From: Chloroflexota bacterium
GTDB lineage: Bacteria > Chloroflexota > Dehalococcoidia > Plut-88900
NCBI GenBank assembly: GCA_022566235.1
Contig: JADFJI010000192.1
Location: forward strand, 1 to 5,166
Direction of reading: 5' to 3'
DNA: 5,166 nt
A program made the position numbers and the translations under genes. Shown piece by piece: positions 1 through 5,166 of this stretch; position 1 is the stretch's first letter; every line of letters starts with the position of its first letter. The notes beneath the pieces are model-generated. The model did no database searches, was not told the origin of the DNA, and saw only the letters and a list, made by a program, of their open reading frames with translations.

Positions 1-319
1 CTCCCTGAACCGTATCGTTTGAGACAGCGCACACATCACAAAGTTTCTGGGTCACGATGAGATCCGGTCTGATCTTCTCAAGCAGGGATTGGTCGATCCG
101 GTAAAGTTCCTTTCCGGTCCGAAGCGTTTCTCGGACCCTTCGGTCAATCTGACGGTCTGAGGTGGTCTTCGACAGAAAGTTGGCATGCATGATCACAGGC
201 TTGCGAAATACTTGGGGTGGGTAATCACACTCGTGGGAGACGCCCTGGACAGACCGACCTAGTCTCAAGGCATAAAGCATTTCGGTAGCACTGGGTAAAA
301 AAGAGACGATTTTCATCAT
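1..319 (-). CDS. BtuF-like cobalamin-binding protein (periplasmic-binding-protein fold), N-terminal part, runs off left edge
   Basis: Translating the minus strand from the ATG at 319 gives 106 open codons to the window edge. The start reads MMKIVSFLPSATEMLYAL, followed by GVSHECDYPP, then ELYRID, RPDLIVTQKLCDVCAVS. These are hallmark blocks of the BtuF/FepB-like (COG0614) cobalamin-binding proteins: the SLLPSATE opening, the SHECDYP block and the TQ-LCDVCAVS block. The family normally runs about 260-300 residues, so roughly the first third is present. There is no signal peptide or lipobox: the conserved fold begins at residue 3. That is seen in a subgroup of this family and leaves cellular location open. 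An ATG at 316 is an equally possible start. The ribosome site is weak (AGAG touching the ATG; a G-rich run lies about 17 nt upstream). It lies 69 nt downstream of the DUF6580 gene and is probably the third visible gene of the uptake operon. Family assignment is firm; the ligand (corrinoid) is inferred from the family. Confidence 0.88.
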   Translation of the reverse strand, partial: MMKIVSFLPSATEMLYALRLGRSVQGVSHECDYPPQVFRKPVIMHANFLSKTTSDRQIDRRVRETLRTGKELYRIDQSLLEKIRPDLIVTQKLCDVCAVSNDTVQG

Positions 320-388
320 CTCTATTGTAACAATATCCCCCACCTTTTGGAAGGAACGGTTTGGAGAACTGTCTCTAAGCCATCCCTA

Positions 389-901
389 TCAAATCGCGCG
401 TGTCCGCACAGAGATTAGGCGATAGGCCAGATGGTATGCCCCTAAAAGGAGGGAGAACCAGAAAAGATCCCCCACGAGGCTATTCCGGAAAAAAGGAACA
501 CCAGCGAGATAACACTGAAGGAGTCCTGTCCCGTTTTTCGGATAGAGCCCGCTCACAAGCCAGGTGCCGAAATTGGTGACAAGATAAAACTGGATGGAAC
601 TCGCAAGGCAGACAAGATAAAGAACCCCGATGTTTCGGCGAGAACGGCACCAAAGCCCAAAAAAACCTGCAATCAGAAAACTCCCATACACAAAGAGGCT
701 TTCGGGAAGAAACCATGAGACACCGAAGAAAAGATTGAGCACGCAATCCGACAGCGCCATCACCATCAAGGGATAGGCGAGTGCATAACGGCGGGAAAGA
801 TATGCCCCTCCAAAAAGAGCCATCGCAGCTACCGGTGTGACATTAGGAGGATGGGGTAGAATTCTGGCAATTGCTGCAAAAAGGATCAAAAGATAGTCCA
901 T
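389..901 (-). CDS. DUF6580 family putative transport membrane protein
   Basis: A 170-residue, very hydrophobic protein with about six predicted membrane segments (roughly residues 1-15, 21-35, 40-60, 68-84, 91-116 and 141-163). Recognised family features are the NVTPVAAMALFGGAYLSRR block near residues 20-38, PLMVMALSD at 44-52, VTNFGTWL at 108-115, and the C-terminal QCYLAGVPFFRNSLVGDLF block at about 129-147. The family has been named only as a putative transporter. Its size, helix count and the 'LSD' after helix 3 resemble ECF-type vitamin transporter S components, but this is inference. The ATG at 901 is preceded by GGAGGG (914-909 on the minus strand) with a 7-nt spacer, so the start is well supported. 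It begins 29 nt after the TonB-dependent receptor stop and precedes the BtuF-like gene. It therefore may be the inner-membrane partner of that uptake system. The gene looks complete. Confidence 0.82.
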   Translation of the reverse strand: MDYLLILFAAIARILPHPPNVTPVAAMALFGGAYLSRRYALAYPLMVMALSDCVLNLFFGVSWFLPESLFVYGSFLIAGFFGLWCRSRRNIGVLYLVCLASSIQFYLVTNFGTWLVSGLYPKNGTGLLQCYLAGVPFFRNSLVGDLFWFSLLLGAYHLAYRLISVRTRAI

Positions 902-930
902 CTCCGTTCCCTCCGTAACACTCTATTTTC

Positions 931-1668
931 TTAGAATTTAACCCGTGTCCCCACGGTCATATTCCTTTCAGGGGCGGGATTGAAAAAAATCGTCCCGGTC
1001 GCAAAGGCTTCCGAAAAACCGATGGTGACCGCTCGGGTACTATAAAGTTTATCAAAAAGATTGTTCACACGGAAGAAAATTTCGATCTCCTCTTTAGGAG
1101 CATAAACCAGGTGCGCATTGGTCACAAAGTAGTTTTCCAGGGGGGAAGCGGTATTCGCGTCGTCCCCTGTGACAAATTGATCATCAATCCAGAACGAATC
1201 GAAGCCGAGTGTCAACATCTCCCCCCAGGCGTAGGAAGCGCCCCAAGTGAATTGGTTTCGTGGAACCATGGTGAGTTCCCTTCCGCTATTTGTCCCGGAA
1301 CGGAGTGTAGCATCCGTAAAGGCATACGTGAAGGTGCTATCCAGATTGAAAAGATGACCTTTCAGCGATAGTTCTACTCCATGTCGCCTGGTTTTTGCAG
1401 TATTTCCGAATCGCCCAAAGGGAAACTCGGTTGACGTATCGGTCCCATCGAACCGGATTTCGTCTCTCAGGTTAATTCGAAAATAGGTCAAAGACCCTGA
1501 AAGGCGGTCCCAGAGGGAAAAATGAACTCCTCCTTCAAAACTCTCCGTCCACGGGGACTTAGCGGGAGAACACCATGCAGGAAGGTCCTCCTCCGGGCAT
1601 CTGGTCTCACAGAATGGCACGGGGCAGAAGGCCCGTGAAAGGATAGCAAAGGGCCTCCTGAATGACAA
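931..1668 (-). CDS. TonB-dependent receptor, C-terminal beta-barrel fragment
   Basis: The open frame encodes 245 residues, but only about residues 35-245 (nt 931 to about 1560) look like protein. They show alternating beta strands ending in the receptor signature RVNNLFDKLYSTRAVTIG (200-217) and the closing strand MTVGTRVKF with the C-terminal phenylalanine used for outer-membrane assembly. The segment SPAKSPWTESFEGGVHF (34-50) resembles the usual 'L-P-E-x-S-x-x-x-E-x-G-V' strand preceding the last barrel strands. Full receptors have 600 or more residues, including a plug domain and TonB box. Both are absent here. The listed start is a TTG with no convincing protein upstream of residue 35, so it is only the ORF limit, not a true start. 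The gene is therefore broken at about 1560 by a frameshift, deletion or contig junction. Given the BtuF-like neighbour, the ligand may be a corrinoid (BtuB-like role), though iron-chelate receptors share these strands. Confidence 0.82.
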   Translation of the reverse strand: MSFRRPFAILSRAFCPVPFCETRCPEEDLPAWCSPAKSPWTESFEGGVHFSLWDRLSGSLTYFRINLRDEIRFDGTDTSTEFPFGRFGNTAKTRRHGVELSLKGHLFNLDSTFTYAFTDATLRSGTNSGRELTMVPRNQFTWGASYAWGEMLTLGFDSFWIDDQFVTGDDANTASPLENYFVTNAHLVYAPKEEIEIFFRVNNLFDKLYSTRAVTIGFSEAFATGTIFFNPAPERNMTVGTRVKF

Positions 1669-1687
1669 CAGTCGTGGCGACTTTCCC
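1561..1687. other. Suspected junction between two unrelated DNA segments
   Basis: On the left, receptor-like sequence on the minus strand fades at about 1560. On the right, a plus-strand promoter begins at 1688. Between them none of the six frames gives a recognisable protein: the minus-strand frames read cysteine- and proline-rich low-likelihood peptide, and the third frame has stops. Composition also changes between the flanks (about 48% G+C to the left, 58-72% in right-hand coding lines). No inverted repeats, target-site duplication, tRNA or transposase was seen, so nothing marks it as a mobile-element boundary. An assembly chimera is the simplest reading; a genomic rearrangement is the alternative. 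Confidence 0.5.
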
Positions 1688-1716
1688 TTGACACAATGGA
1701 GACGGGTGCTTATGGT
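1688..1716 (+). promoter_or_regulatory. Candidate sigma-70 promoter for the AIM24-family gene
   Basis: A perfect TTGACA at 1688-1693 is followed by exactly 17 nt and then TATGGT at 1711-1716 (4 of 6 matches to TATAAT). Transcription would begin near 1723, giving a leader of about 45 nt before the ATG at 1768. A second -10-like TATAAC lies at 1731-1736 but lacks a matching -35. This is motif matching only. Confidence 0.42.
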
Positions 1717-1767
1717 CGGGATGGCGCTGATATAACAAGACTTATCAGGTCAAAGAGAGGCCGAGAG

Positions 1768-2439
1768 ATGAAGCACGAAATCCTCTACAAACCCTCCTAT
1801 TCCCTGGCGGTCATCAGCCTTGACAGAGGCGAAGATATCACGGCGGAAGCAGGGGCGATGGTCAGCATGTCACCCACCATCCAGATAGAGACCAAGATGC
1901 GGGGTGGGCTCCTGGGGGGCCTGACCCGCAAGTTCATGGGCGGCGAGAGCTTTTTCCTGAACACCTTCAGGGCCGAAGAGCCCGGCGAGGTGACCCTGGC
2001 CCCGGCACTTCCCGGGGACGTGGTCCATCTGGAGCTTAACAACGAGGTCTTGATGGTCCAGTCTGGGTCTTACATGGCCTGCTCCACGGACATCTCCATC
2101 GATACCCAATGGGGCGGGGCCAAGACCTTCTTTTCCGGCGAAGGACTCTTTCTACTCAGGCTCGAGGGCAAAGGCGACCTGTTCCTGTCCAGCTATGGGG
2201 CGATCCACAGCAAGGACCTGGGGAAAGGCGAGAAGTATATCGTGGACACCGGCCACATGGTGGCCTTCGACCAGTCCGTCGACTATCGGGTCACCCGGGT
2301 CGGGGGGCTGAAGTCGACCCTGTTCAGCGGCGAGGGCCTGGTGGTGGAGATGACGGGGCCGGGGAGGGTATACATTCAGACTCGCAGCAGCGATGCATTC
2401 CTGTCCTGGCTGATCCCCCAGCTGCCGCGCCGCCGTTAG
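1768..2439 (+). CDS. AIM24 / TIGR00266 family protein
   Basis: A complete 223-residue protein of the TIGR00266 (AIM24, DUF124) family, which folds as a trefoil-like beta structure. The bacterial members have no settled biochemical role; the yeast namesake is a mitochondrial inner-membrane protein. Family blocks in order are ITAEAGAMVSMSP (about residues 24-36), a glycine-rich RGGLLGGLTRKFMGGESFF (about 45-63), LPGDVVHLEL, FSGEGLF, GEKYIVDTGHMVAFD and the closing FSGEGLVVEMTGPGRVYIQTR. No signal peptide or membrane helix is visible. The frame stays open upstream to an ATG at 1696. The start at 1768 is preferred because family homology begins at MKHEILYKPSYSL, because a GAGAGG ribosome site (1755-1760) sits 7 nt before it, and because the candidate promoter overlaps the upstream ATG. 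It ends 309 nt before the amidohydrolase, so it may be a separate transcription unit. Confidence 0.9.
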   Translation: MKHEILYKPSYSLAVISLDRGEDITAEAGAMVSMSPTIQIETKMRGGLLGGLTRKFMGGESFFLNTFRAEEPGEVTLAPALPGDVVHLELNNEVLMVQSGSYMACSTDISIDTQWGGAKTFFSGEGLFLLRLEGKGDLFLSSYGAIHSKDLGKGEKYIVDTGHMVAFDQSVDYRVTRVGGLKSTLFSGEGLVVEMTGPGRVYIQTRSSDAFLSWLIPQLPRRR

Positions 2440-2477
2440 CCCAGCAGGAATATGAACAGGCCCAGGCTGCTGATATA

Positions 2478-2507
2478 GACCACCGTGGCCACTAGGCCAC
2501 TTCGGTC
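2478..2507. repeat. Imperfect inverted repeat (hairpin) after the AIM24-family gene
   Basis: GTGGCC (2485-2490) and GGCCAC (2495-2500) pair around an ACTA loop. GACC (2478-2481) and GGTC (2504-2507) extend the stem beyond a symmetric 3x3 internal loop. It starts 39 nt past the AIM24-family stop. There is no following T-run, so it is not a standard intrinsic terminator; it could stabilise a transcript 3' end or be chance in G+C-rich DNA. Confidence 0.4.
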
Positions 2508-2623
2508 ACTCCGGCCCCGCCTGTCGATAGGTGGTGGGAATACTTGAACCCGACACAGCAACCCTCCTGTTTTATTCCCCCTTGCAACCGCCCTTCGAAA
2601 GCATAGCCCCGTTGAGGGGGAAT

Positions 2624-2752
2624 ATGCCTGTAGACCCAGGGACCGTTGGCCTTTATCGATGGGAAGGGGACCCGTCTATAACCATCGCCGCAGACCAGTC
2701 CAGAGGATGGCAAACGGAGCTGAAGCATCAGGTGGAAGGAGGCCGGGTGTGA
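2624..2752 (+). CDS. Possible small ORF (42 codons) overlapping the amidohydrolase start
   Basis: An ATG at 2624 with a purine-rich GAGGGGG just before it (2614-2620) opens a 42-residue frame beginning MPVDPGTVGLYRWEG and ending HQVEGGRV, with TGA at 2750-2752. The stop overlaps the amidohydrolase GTG (2749-2751) as GTGA, the 4-nt overlap typical of translationally coupled genes. The frame is also open back to a GTG at 2531, giving 73 residues, but that start has no clear ribosome site. The peptide is hydrophilic with no membrane segment or known motif, and I do not recognise it. It may be a real leader or small protein, the tail of a decayed gene, or chance; the overlap and the ribosome site are the only support. 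Confidence 0.28.
   Translation: MPVDPGTVGLYRWEGDPSITIAADQSRGWQTELKHQVEGGRV
2737..2742 (+). promoter_or_regulatory. Strong ribosome binding site fixing the amidohydrolase GTG start
   Basis: A perfect AGGAGG lies 6 nt before the GTG at 2749. It identifies the true N-terminus of the amidohydrolase, upstream of the in-frame TAA. No comparable site precedes the GTG at 2878, where the long open part begins. Confidence 0.75.
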
Positions 2753-2868
2753 AGACGTTGATCAAGGGCGGGTACGTCGTAGGATTCGACGGCGCCGAGC
2801 ACAAGATACTGCCCGACGGGGAGGTCGTGTTCGAAGCCGACCGGATAGTCTATGTCGGGCGCTCCTAA
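2749..2868 (+). pseudogene. N-terminal segment of the amidohydrolase, cut off by an in-frame TAA
   Basis: The first 39 codons encode the small beta-sandwich start of an ATZ/TRZ-type amidohydrolase: MKTLIKGGYVVGFDG, then an acidic turn, then EVVFEADRIVYVGRS. This matches the usual opening of these enzymes ('I-K-G-G-x-V-V ... G-x-I-x-x-D-R-I-x-x-V-G'). Codon 40 is TAA (2866-2868). The same frame continues with PETVDETINAGGKLVCPGFVNTHVH, exactly what should follow, so no bases are gained or lost. A single substitution in the stop codon (for example from TAT or TAC, tyrosine) would restore a 489-residue protein, a normal length for the family. Start choice rests on the AGGAGG site and the homology. 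Whether this is real decay, a sequencing or assembly error, or readthrough cannot be told here. Confidence 0.8.
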
Positions 2869-2877
2869 CCCGAGACC

Positions 2878-4218
2878 GTGGATGAGACTATCAATGCCGG
2901 GGGCAAGCTGGTCTGCCCAGGATTCGTCAATACCCATGTCCACGCCAGCAGCCAGGCCTCGGAGAAGATCATCGCCGACGCGGGCCGGCCCGAGTTGATG
3001 AACTGCGGCTTCCTCAACTACCTGCCGGTGAAGGGCCGGGACAACCAGTTCAGCATGCTGGACCTGGAAAGCCCCCAGGTCGGGGGCCTCTTCTCCCTGG
3101 TCAATCTATTGAAGAGCGGCTCGACCACTATGGTGGAGATGGGTGGTGAGCTGGGGGGCCGGGGAGGAATAGAACAGTTTGTCCACCTGTGCGGCGAGGT
3201 AGGCATCAGGGCCTACCTATCCCCCGGATACGGCGCAGGTCACTGGTACTACGATTCCGACACCCGGCTGAAGAGCTACTGGGATGAAGAGGGCTCTCTG
3301 TCCGATCTCCGTCGGGCCAGGGACTTCATAAAGGAATACGACGGCGCTTACCAGGGCCGGATCAAGGGGATGCTCTTTCCGGTGGAGACCGCAACCTCCA
3401 CCCCCAGGCTTCTCGAGGAGACCCGCAAGGCGGCCGATGATCTGGGCGTGGGTATAAGCATCCACAACTCCGAGACCCTCCTCGAGTTCAACCAGATAGT
3501 CCAGACCCACGGCGTCACCCCCGTAGAGTACCTGTGGAACTGCGGACTCCTTGGGCCCGACGTGATCCTGGGCCACTGCCTCTTCACCAGCGTCCACAGC
3601 GCCACCACTTACTCCGGAGGCAGAGACCTGGAGCTGCTGGCCGAATCGGGGGTTACGGTGGCCCACTCGCCCCTGGTATTCGCCCGCCGGGGCATGGCCC
3701 TGGAGTCCTTCCAGCGATATCTGAACGCCGGCATCAACATGGCTATGGGCACCGACACCTACCCCCAGGACATCATCGGCGAAATGAGGCTGGCCTCCCT
3801 GGTCTGCAAGATAGTGGAGAGGGACTACTTCACCGGCTCATCCAGAGACGTGTTCAACGCCGCTACCCTGGGCGGGGCCAGGGGACTGGGCAGGGAGGAC
3901 CTGGGGAGGCTGGCCCCGGGCGCCAAGGCCGACATCCTCATCATCGACCTCCAGAGGCCCCACTTCGGGGGAGTCAAGGACCCGATAAGGGCCCTGGTCA
4001 ACTGTGCCGTAGGCGACGACGTGGAGAGGGTCATCGTGGACGGCAAGACCGTGGTGAAAGACGGCCGGGTGGTAGGGGTAGACCAGGACCGGCTGATGAG
4101 GGAAGTTCAGGCGGAATCGGAGAAGATATGGGCAGGATTCCAGCAGTGGGACCAGCAGGAACGGAGCGTCGATGAGCTGTCTCCCCCCTCCTTCGAGTTC
4201 GTAGATGACCTGCCGTAG
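2878..4218 (+). CDS. Amidohydrolase (ATZ/TRZ, cytosine deaminase / MTA-SAH deaminase-like), catalytic part after the in-frame stop
   Basis: This 446-codon open stretch holds the whole metal-dependent TIM-barrel of an amidohydrolase-superfamily enzyme that hydrolyses C-N or C-Cl bonds on small, often heterocyclic, substrates. Metal and catalytic motifs, numbered from the GTG at 2878, are: PGFVNTHVH with H20 and H22; SIHNSE with H196 and E199; LGHC with H233; VAHSP with H263; and GTD with D293. The pattern is that of a mononuclear ATZ/TRZ-type site. The C-terminus ends with the usual GRLAPGAKADILIID block and the final sandwich strands (ERVIVDGKTVVKDGRVV). All catalytic residues are intact, so only the stop at 2866 argues against function. 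Starting at 2878 would lose the first sandwich strands and has no ribosome site, so the real gene most likely runs 2749-4218. The oxidoreductase gene follows after 21 nt. The substrate cannot be assigned. Confidence 0.88.
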   Translation: MDETINAGGKLVCPGFVNTHVHASSQASEKIIADAGRPELMNCGFLNYLPVKGRDNQFSMLDLESPQVGGLFSLVNLLKSGSTTMVEMGGELGGRGGIEQFVHLCGEVGIRAYLSPGYGAGHWYYDSDTRLKSYWDEEGSLSDLRRARDFIKEYDGAYQGRIKGMLFPVETATSTPRLLEETRKAADDLGVGISIHNSETLLEFNQIVQTHGVTPVEYLWNCGLLGPDVILGHCLFTSVHSATTYSGGRDLELLAESGVTVAHSPLVFARRGMALESFQRYLNAGINMAMGTDTYPQDIIGEMRLASLVCKIVERDYFTGSSRDVFNAATLGGARGLGREDLGRLAPGAKADILIIDLQRPHFGGVKDPIRALVNCAVGDDVERVIVDGKTVVKDGRVVGVDQDRLMREVQAESEKIWAGFQQWDQQERSVDELSPPSFEFVDDLP

Positions 4219-4239
4219 AGAACGAAAGGAATTGACGGC

Positions 4240-5166
4240 ATGACCCGCCTTGGGATAGGCCTCAGCGGCCAGGGCCTGACGCCCCCGGAGGTGGTGGAGT
4301 GCTGCCGCCTGGCCGATGAGCTGGGCTACGACTCCTTCTGGCTCTCCGAGGGCCACGGGGGCGATCAGTTCACCACCCTCACCGCCTGCGCCCTGGCCAC
4401 CGAGCGGATCAGGCTGGGGACCAGCATAGTCAGCGTATTCGTTCGGAGCGCCCCCACCATCGCCATGGCAGCGGCCTGTGTCGACCACTTCTCCCAGGGA
4501 AGGTTCATCCTGGGCCTGGGGTCCAGCCACAAGGTCCAGGTAGAAGGGGAGCACGGCCTCTCCTATTCGAGGCCCGTGCAGCGATTGCGGGAAACGGTGG
4601 AGATCGTTCGTTCCCTGCTCAAGCAGGGAGAAACTGCTTACCGGGGCGAAATCTTCGATATCAAGCGCTTCGATATGTGGTTCCGATCCTTTCGCCGGGA
4701 GATACCCATCTACCTGGCCGCGGTGTTTCCAAAGATGCTCCAGATTTGCGGGGAGGTCTCCCAAGGCGCGATGCTGACCTGGACGACTCCGGGCGGCACC
4801 CGAAAGGCGGCCGAAATCGTGGCCCAAGGGGCCAGGGCCGCAGGCCGCCGGTCCGAAGAGGTGGAGATAGCCAACCTGATAACCACCAGCGTGTCCCTGG
4901 ACGGCCCGCCCGACATCGAGGGTATCCGTTCCTCGCTGGCCTTCTACGCCGGCTTCTTTCCCAGGTACAACCGTGCTCTGGCGGAGCAGGGTTTCCCGGA
5001 AGAGGCGTCGGTGATTCGTCAGGCGTACCTTGAGGGCCGCAGGGGGAAGGACCTGGCCCGGCTGGCGCCCGACCAGATGGTGAACGCCATCGCTGCCATA
5101 GGAACGCCGGAGGAGTGCAAACAGAGGATAGAAGAGTATCGGAGGTCAGGGGCCACCCTTCCTATA
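4240..5166 (+). CDS. LLM-class flavin (FMN/F420)-dependent oxidoreductase, C-terminus beyond right edge
   Basis: From the ATG at 4240 the frame is open for 309 codons to the window end. The protein begins TRLGIGLSGQGLTPPEVVE and shows luciferase-like monooxygenase blocks in order: ADELGYDSFWLSE (about 27-39), a RIRLGTSIVSVFVRSAP strand (about 59-75), HFSQGRFILGLGSS (about 85-98), and YSRPVQRLRETVEIVRSLL (about 108-126) followed by YRGE. Later come IPIYLAAV and, near the edge, IAAIGTPEECKQRIEEYRRSGAT, the usual late-barrel helix. This matches the F420-dependent methylenetetrahydromethanopterin-reductase-like branch of the LLM family. Members usually have about 320-350 residues, so only a few tens are missing. 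An AAAGGA site (4225-4230) lies 9 nt before the ATG, and the gap from the amidohydrolase stop is 21 nt, so the two are probably co-transcribed. Cofactor choice (FMN or F420) and substrate are not visible from sequence. Confidence 0.92.
   Translation, partial: MTRLGIGLSGQGLTPPEVVECCRLADELGYDSFWLSEGHGGDQFTTLTACALATERIRLGTSIVSVFVRSAPTIAMAAACVDHFSQGRFILGLGSSHKVQVEGEHGLSYSRPVQRLRETVEIVRSLLKQGETAYRGEIFDIKRFDMWFRSFRREIPIYLAAVFPKMLQICGEVSQGAMLTWTTPGGTRKAAEIVAQGARAAGRRSEEVEIANLITTSVSLDGPPDIEGIRSSLAFYAGFFPRYNRALAEQGFPEEASVIRQAYLEGRRGKDLARLAPDQMVNAIAAIGTPEECKQRIEEYRRSGATLPI

Larger units (their letters stand above)
2440..2748. other. 309-nt gap between the AIM24-family gene and the amidohydrolase
   Basis: No full-size gene is present. 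The gap holds an imperfect hairpin (2478-2507), a possible small plus-strand ORF (2624-2752), the amidohydrolase ribosome site (2737-2742), and on the minus strand a hydrophobic peptide tail ending at 2436 (see findings). A -10-like TATAAC occurs at 2677-2682, but the only -35-like hexamer (TTGGCC, 2646-2651) is 25 nt away, so no promoter is called. No tRNA, riboswitch or intrinsic terminator with a T-run was recognised. Confidence 0.6.

Noticed and set aside
323..335. 13-nt palindrome (TATTGTAACAATA) just upstream of the BtuF-like start
   Set aside because: A perfect 6-bp inverted repeat around one base, but short and A+T-rich. It resembles no operator I can name and is not repeated in the window, so it is not supported as a regulatory site.
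1111..1371. Plus-strand open frame of 86 codons inside the receptor gene
   Set aside because: It is antisense to well-recognised barrel strands of the TonB-dependent receptor and shows no family features.
1696..1767. 24-codon N-terminal extension of the AIM24-family protein
   Set aside because: Family homology begins at the methionine encoded at 1768, which has its own ribosome site. The extension overlaps the candidate promoter and looks unlike protein.
2646..2682. Promoter for the amidohydrolase (TTGGCC ... TATAAC)
   Set aside because: The spacing between the hexamers is 25 nt, far from the 16-18 nt optimum, and no better -35 lies at the right distance.
3534..4175. Plus-strand open frame of 213 codons in a second frame of the amidohydrolase
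   Set aside because: The translation is dominated by arginine, glycine, proline and histidine, typical of an out-of-frame reading, while the overlapping frame carries the catalytic motifs.
3838..4827. Minus-strand open frame of 329 codons across the amidohydrolase and oxidoreductase genes
   Set aside because: It lies antisense to two genes with clear family motifs, spans their intergenic gap, and reads low-complexity G/P/A/R-rich sequence without any recognisable domain. Long antisense frames are expected in G+C-rich coding DNA.

Overview
The window appears to join two unlike pieces of bacterial DNA. The left third (about 1-1560) is near 47-48% G+C in the two 60-base lines counted by hand (481-540: 28/60; 1381-1440: 29/60). 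It reads entirely on the minus strand and carries Gram-negative envelope genes. The right two thirds (about 1690-5166) read on the plus strand. They are clearly richer in G+C in their coding parts (4321-4380: 40/60; 3901-3960: 43/60) and look like a catabolic or metabolic locus. An amidohydrolase beside a luciferase-like flavin oxidoreductase would fit Chloroflexota such as the SAR202/Dehalococcoidia-type lineages, but taxonomy cannot be proven from the sequence alone. A TonB-dependent receptor needs an outer membrane, which those lineages lack, so one genome carrying both halves would be surprising.

Left block, in transcription order (right to left): the C-terminal barrel strands of a TonB-dependent receptor (931 to about 1560), a six-helix DUF6580 membrane protein (389-901), and the start of a BtuF-like cobalamin-binding protein running off the left edge (1-319). 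The spacing is short (29 and 69 nt) and the order suggests an operon for uptake of a corrinoid or similar chelate. The receptor loses its recognisable sequence at about 1560, although several hundred residues should lie upstream. The region 1561-1687 is the suspected junction, either an assembly chimera or a real recombination point.

Right block: a good promoter candidate (1688-1716) leads into a complete AIM24/TIGR00266-family gene (1768-2439). A gap of about 309 nt follows, holding a hairpin, a possible 42-codon ORF and what may be the tail of a minus-strand membrane protein. Next comes an ATZ/TRZ-like amidohydrolase whose reading frame (GTG 2749 to TAG 4218) is cut by one in-frame TAA at codon 40 (2866-2868). 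After a 21-nt gap comes an LLM-class flavin/F420-dependent oxidoreductase, open to the right edge (4240-5166). The last two genes look co-transcribed and could act in one degradation pathway, with hydrolysis of a C-N bond paired with flavin-dependent oxidation or reduction; the substrate is unknown.

No RNA genes, CRISPR arrays, insertion sequences or origins were seen.
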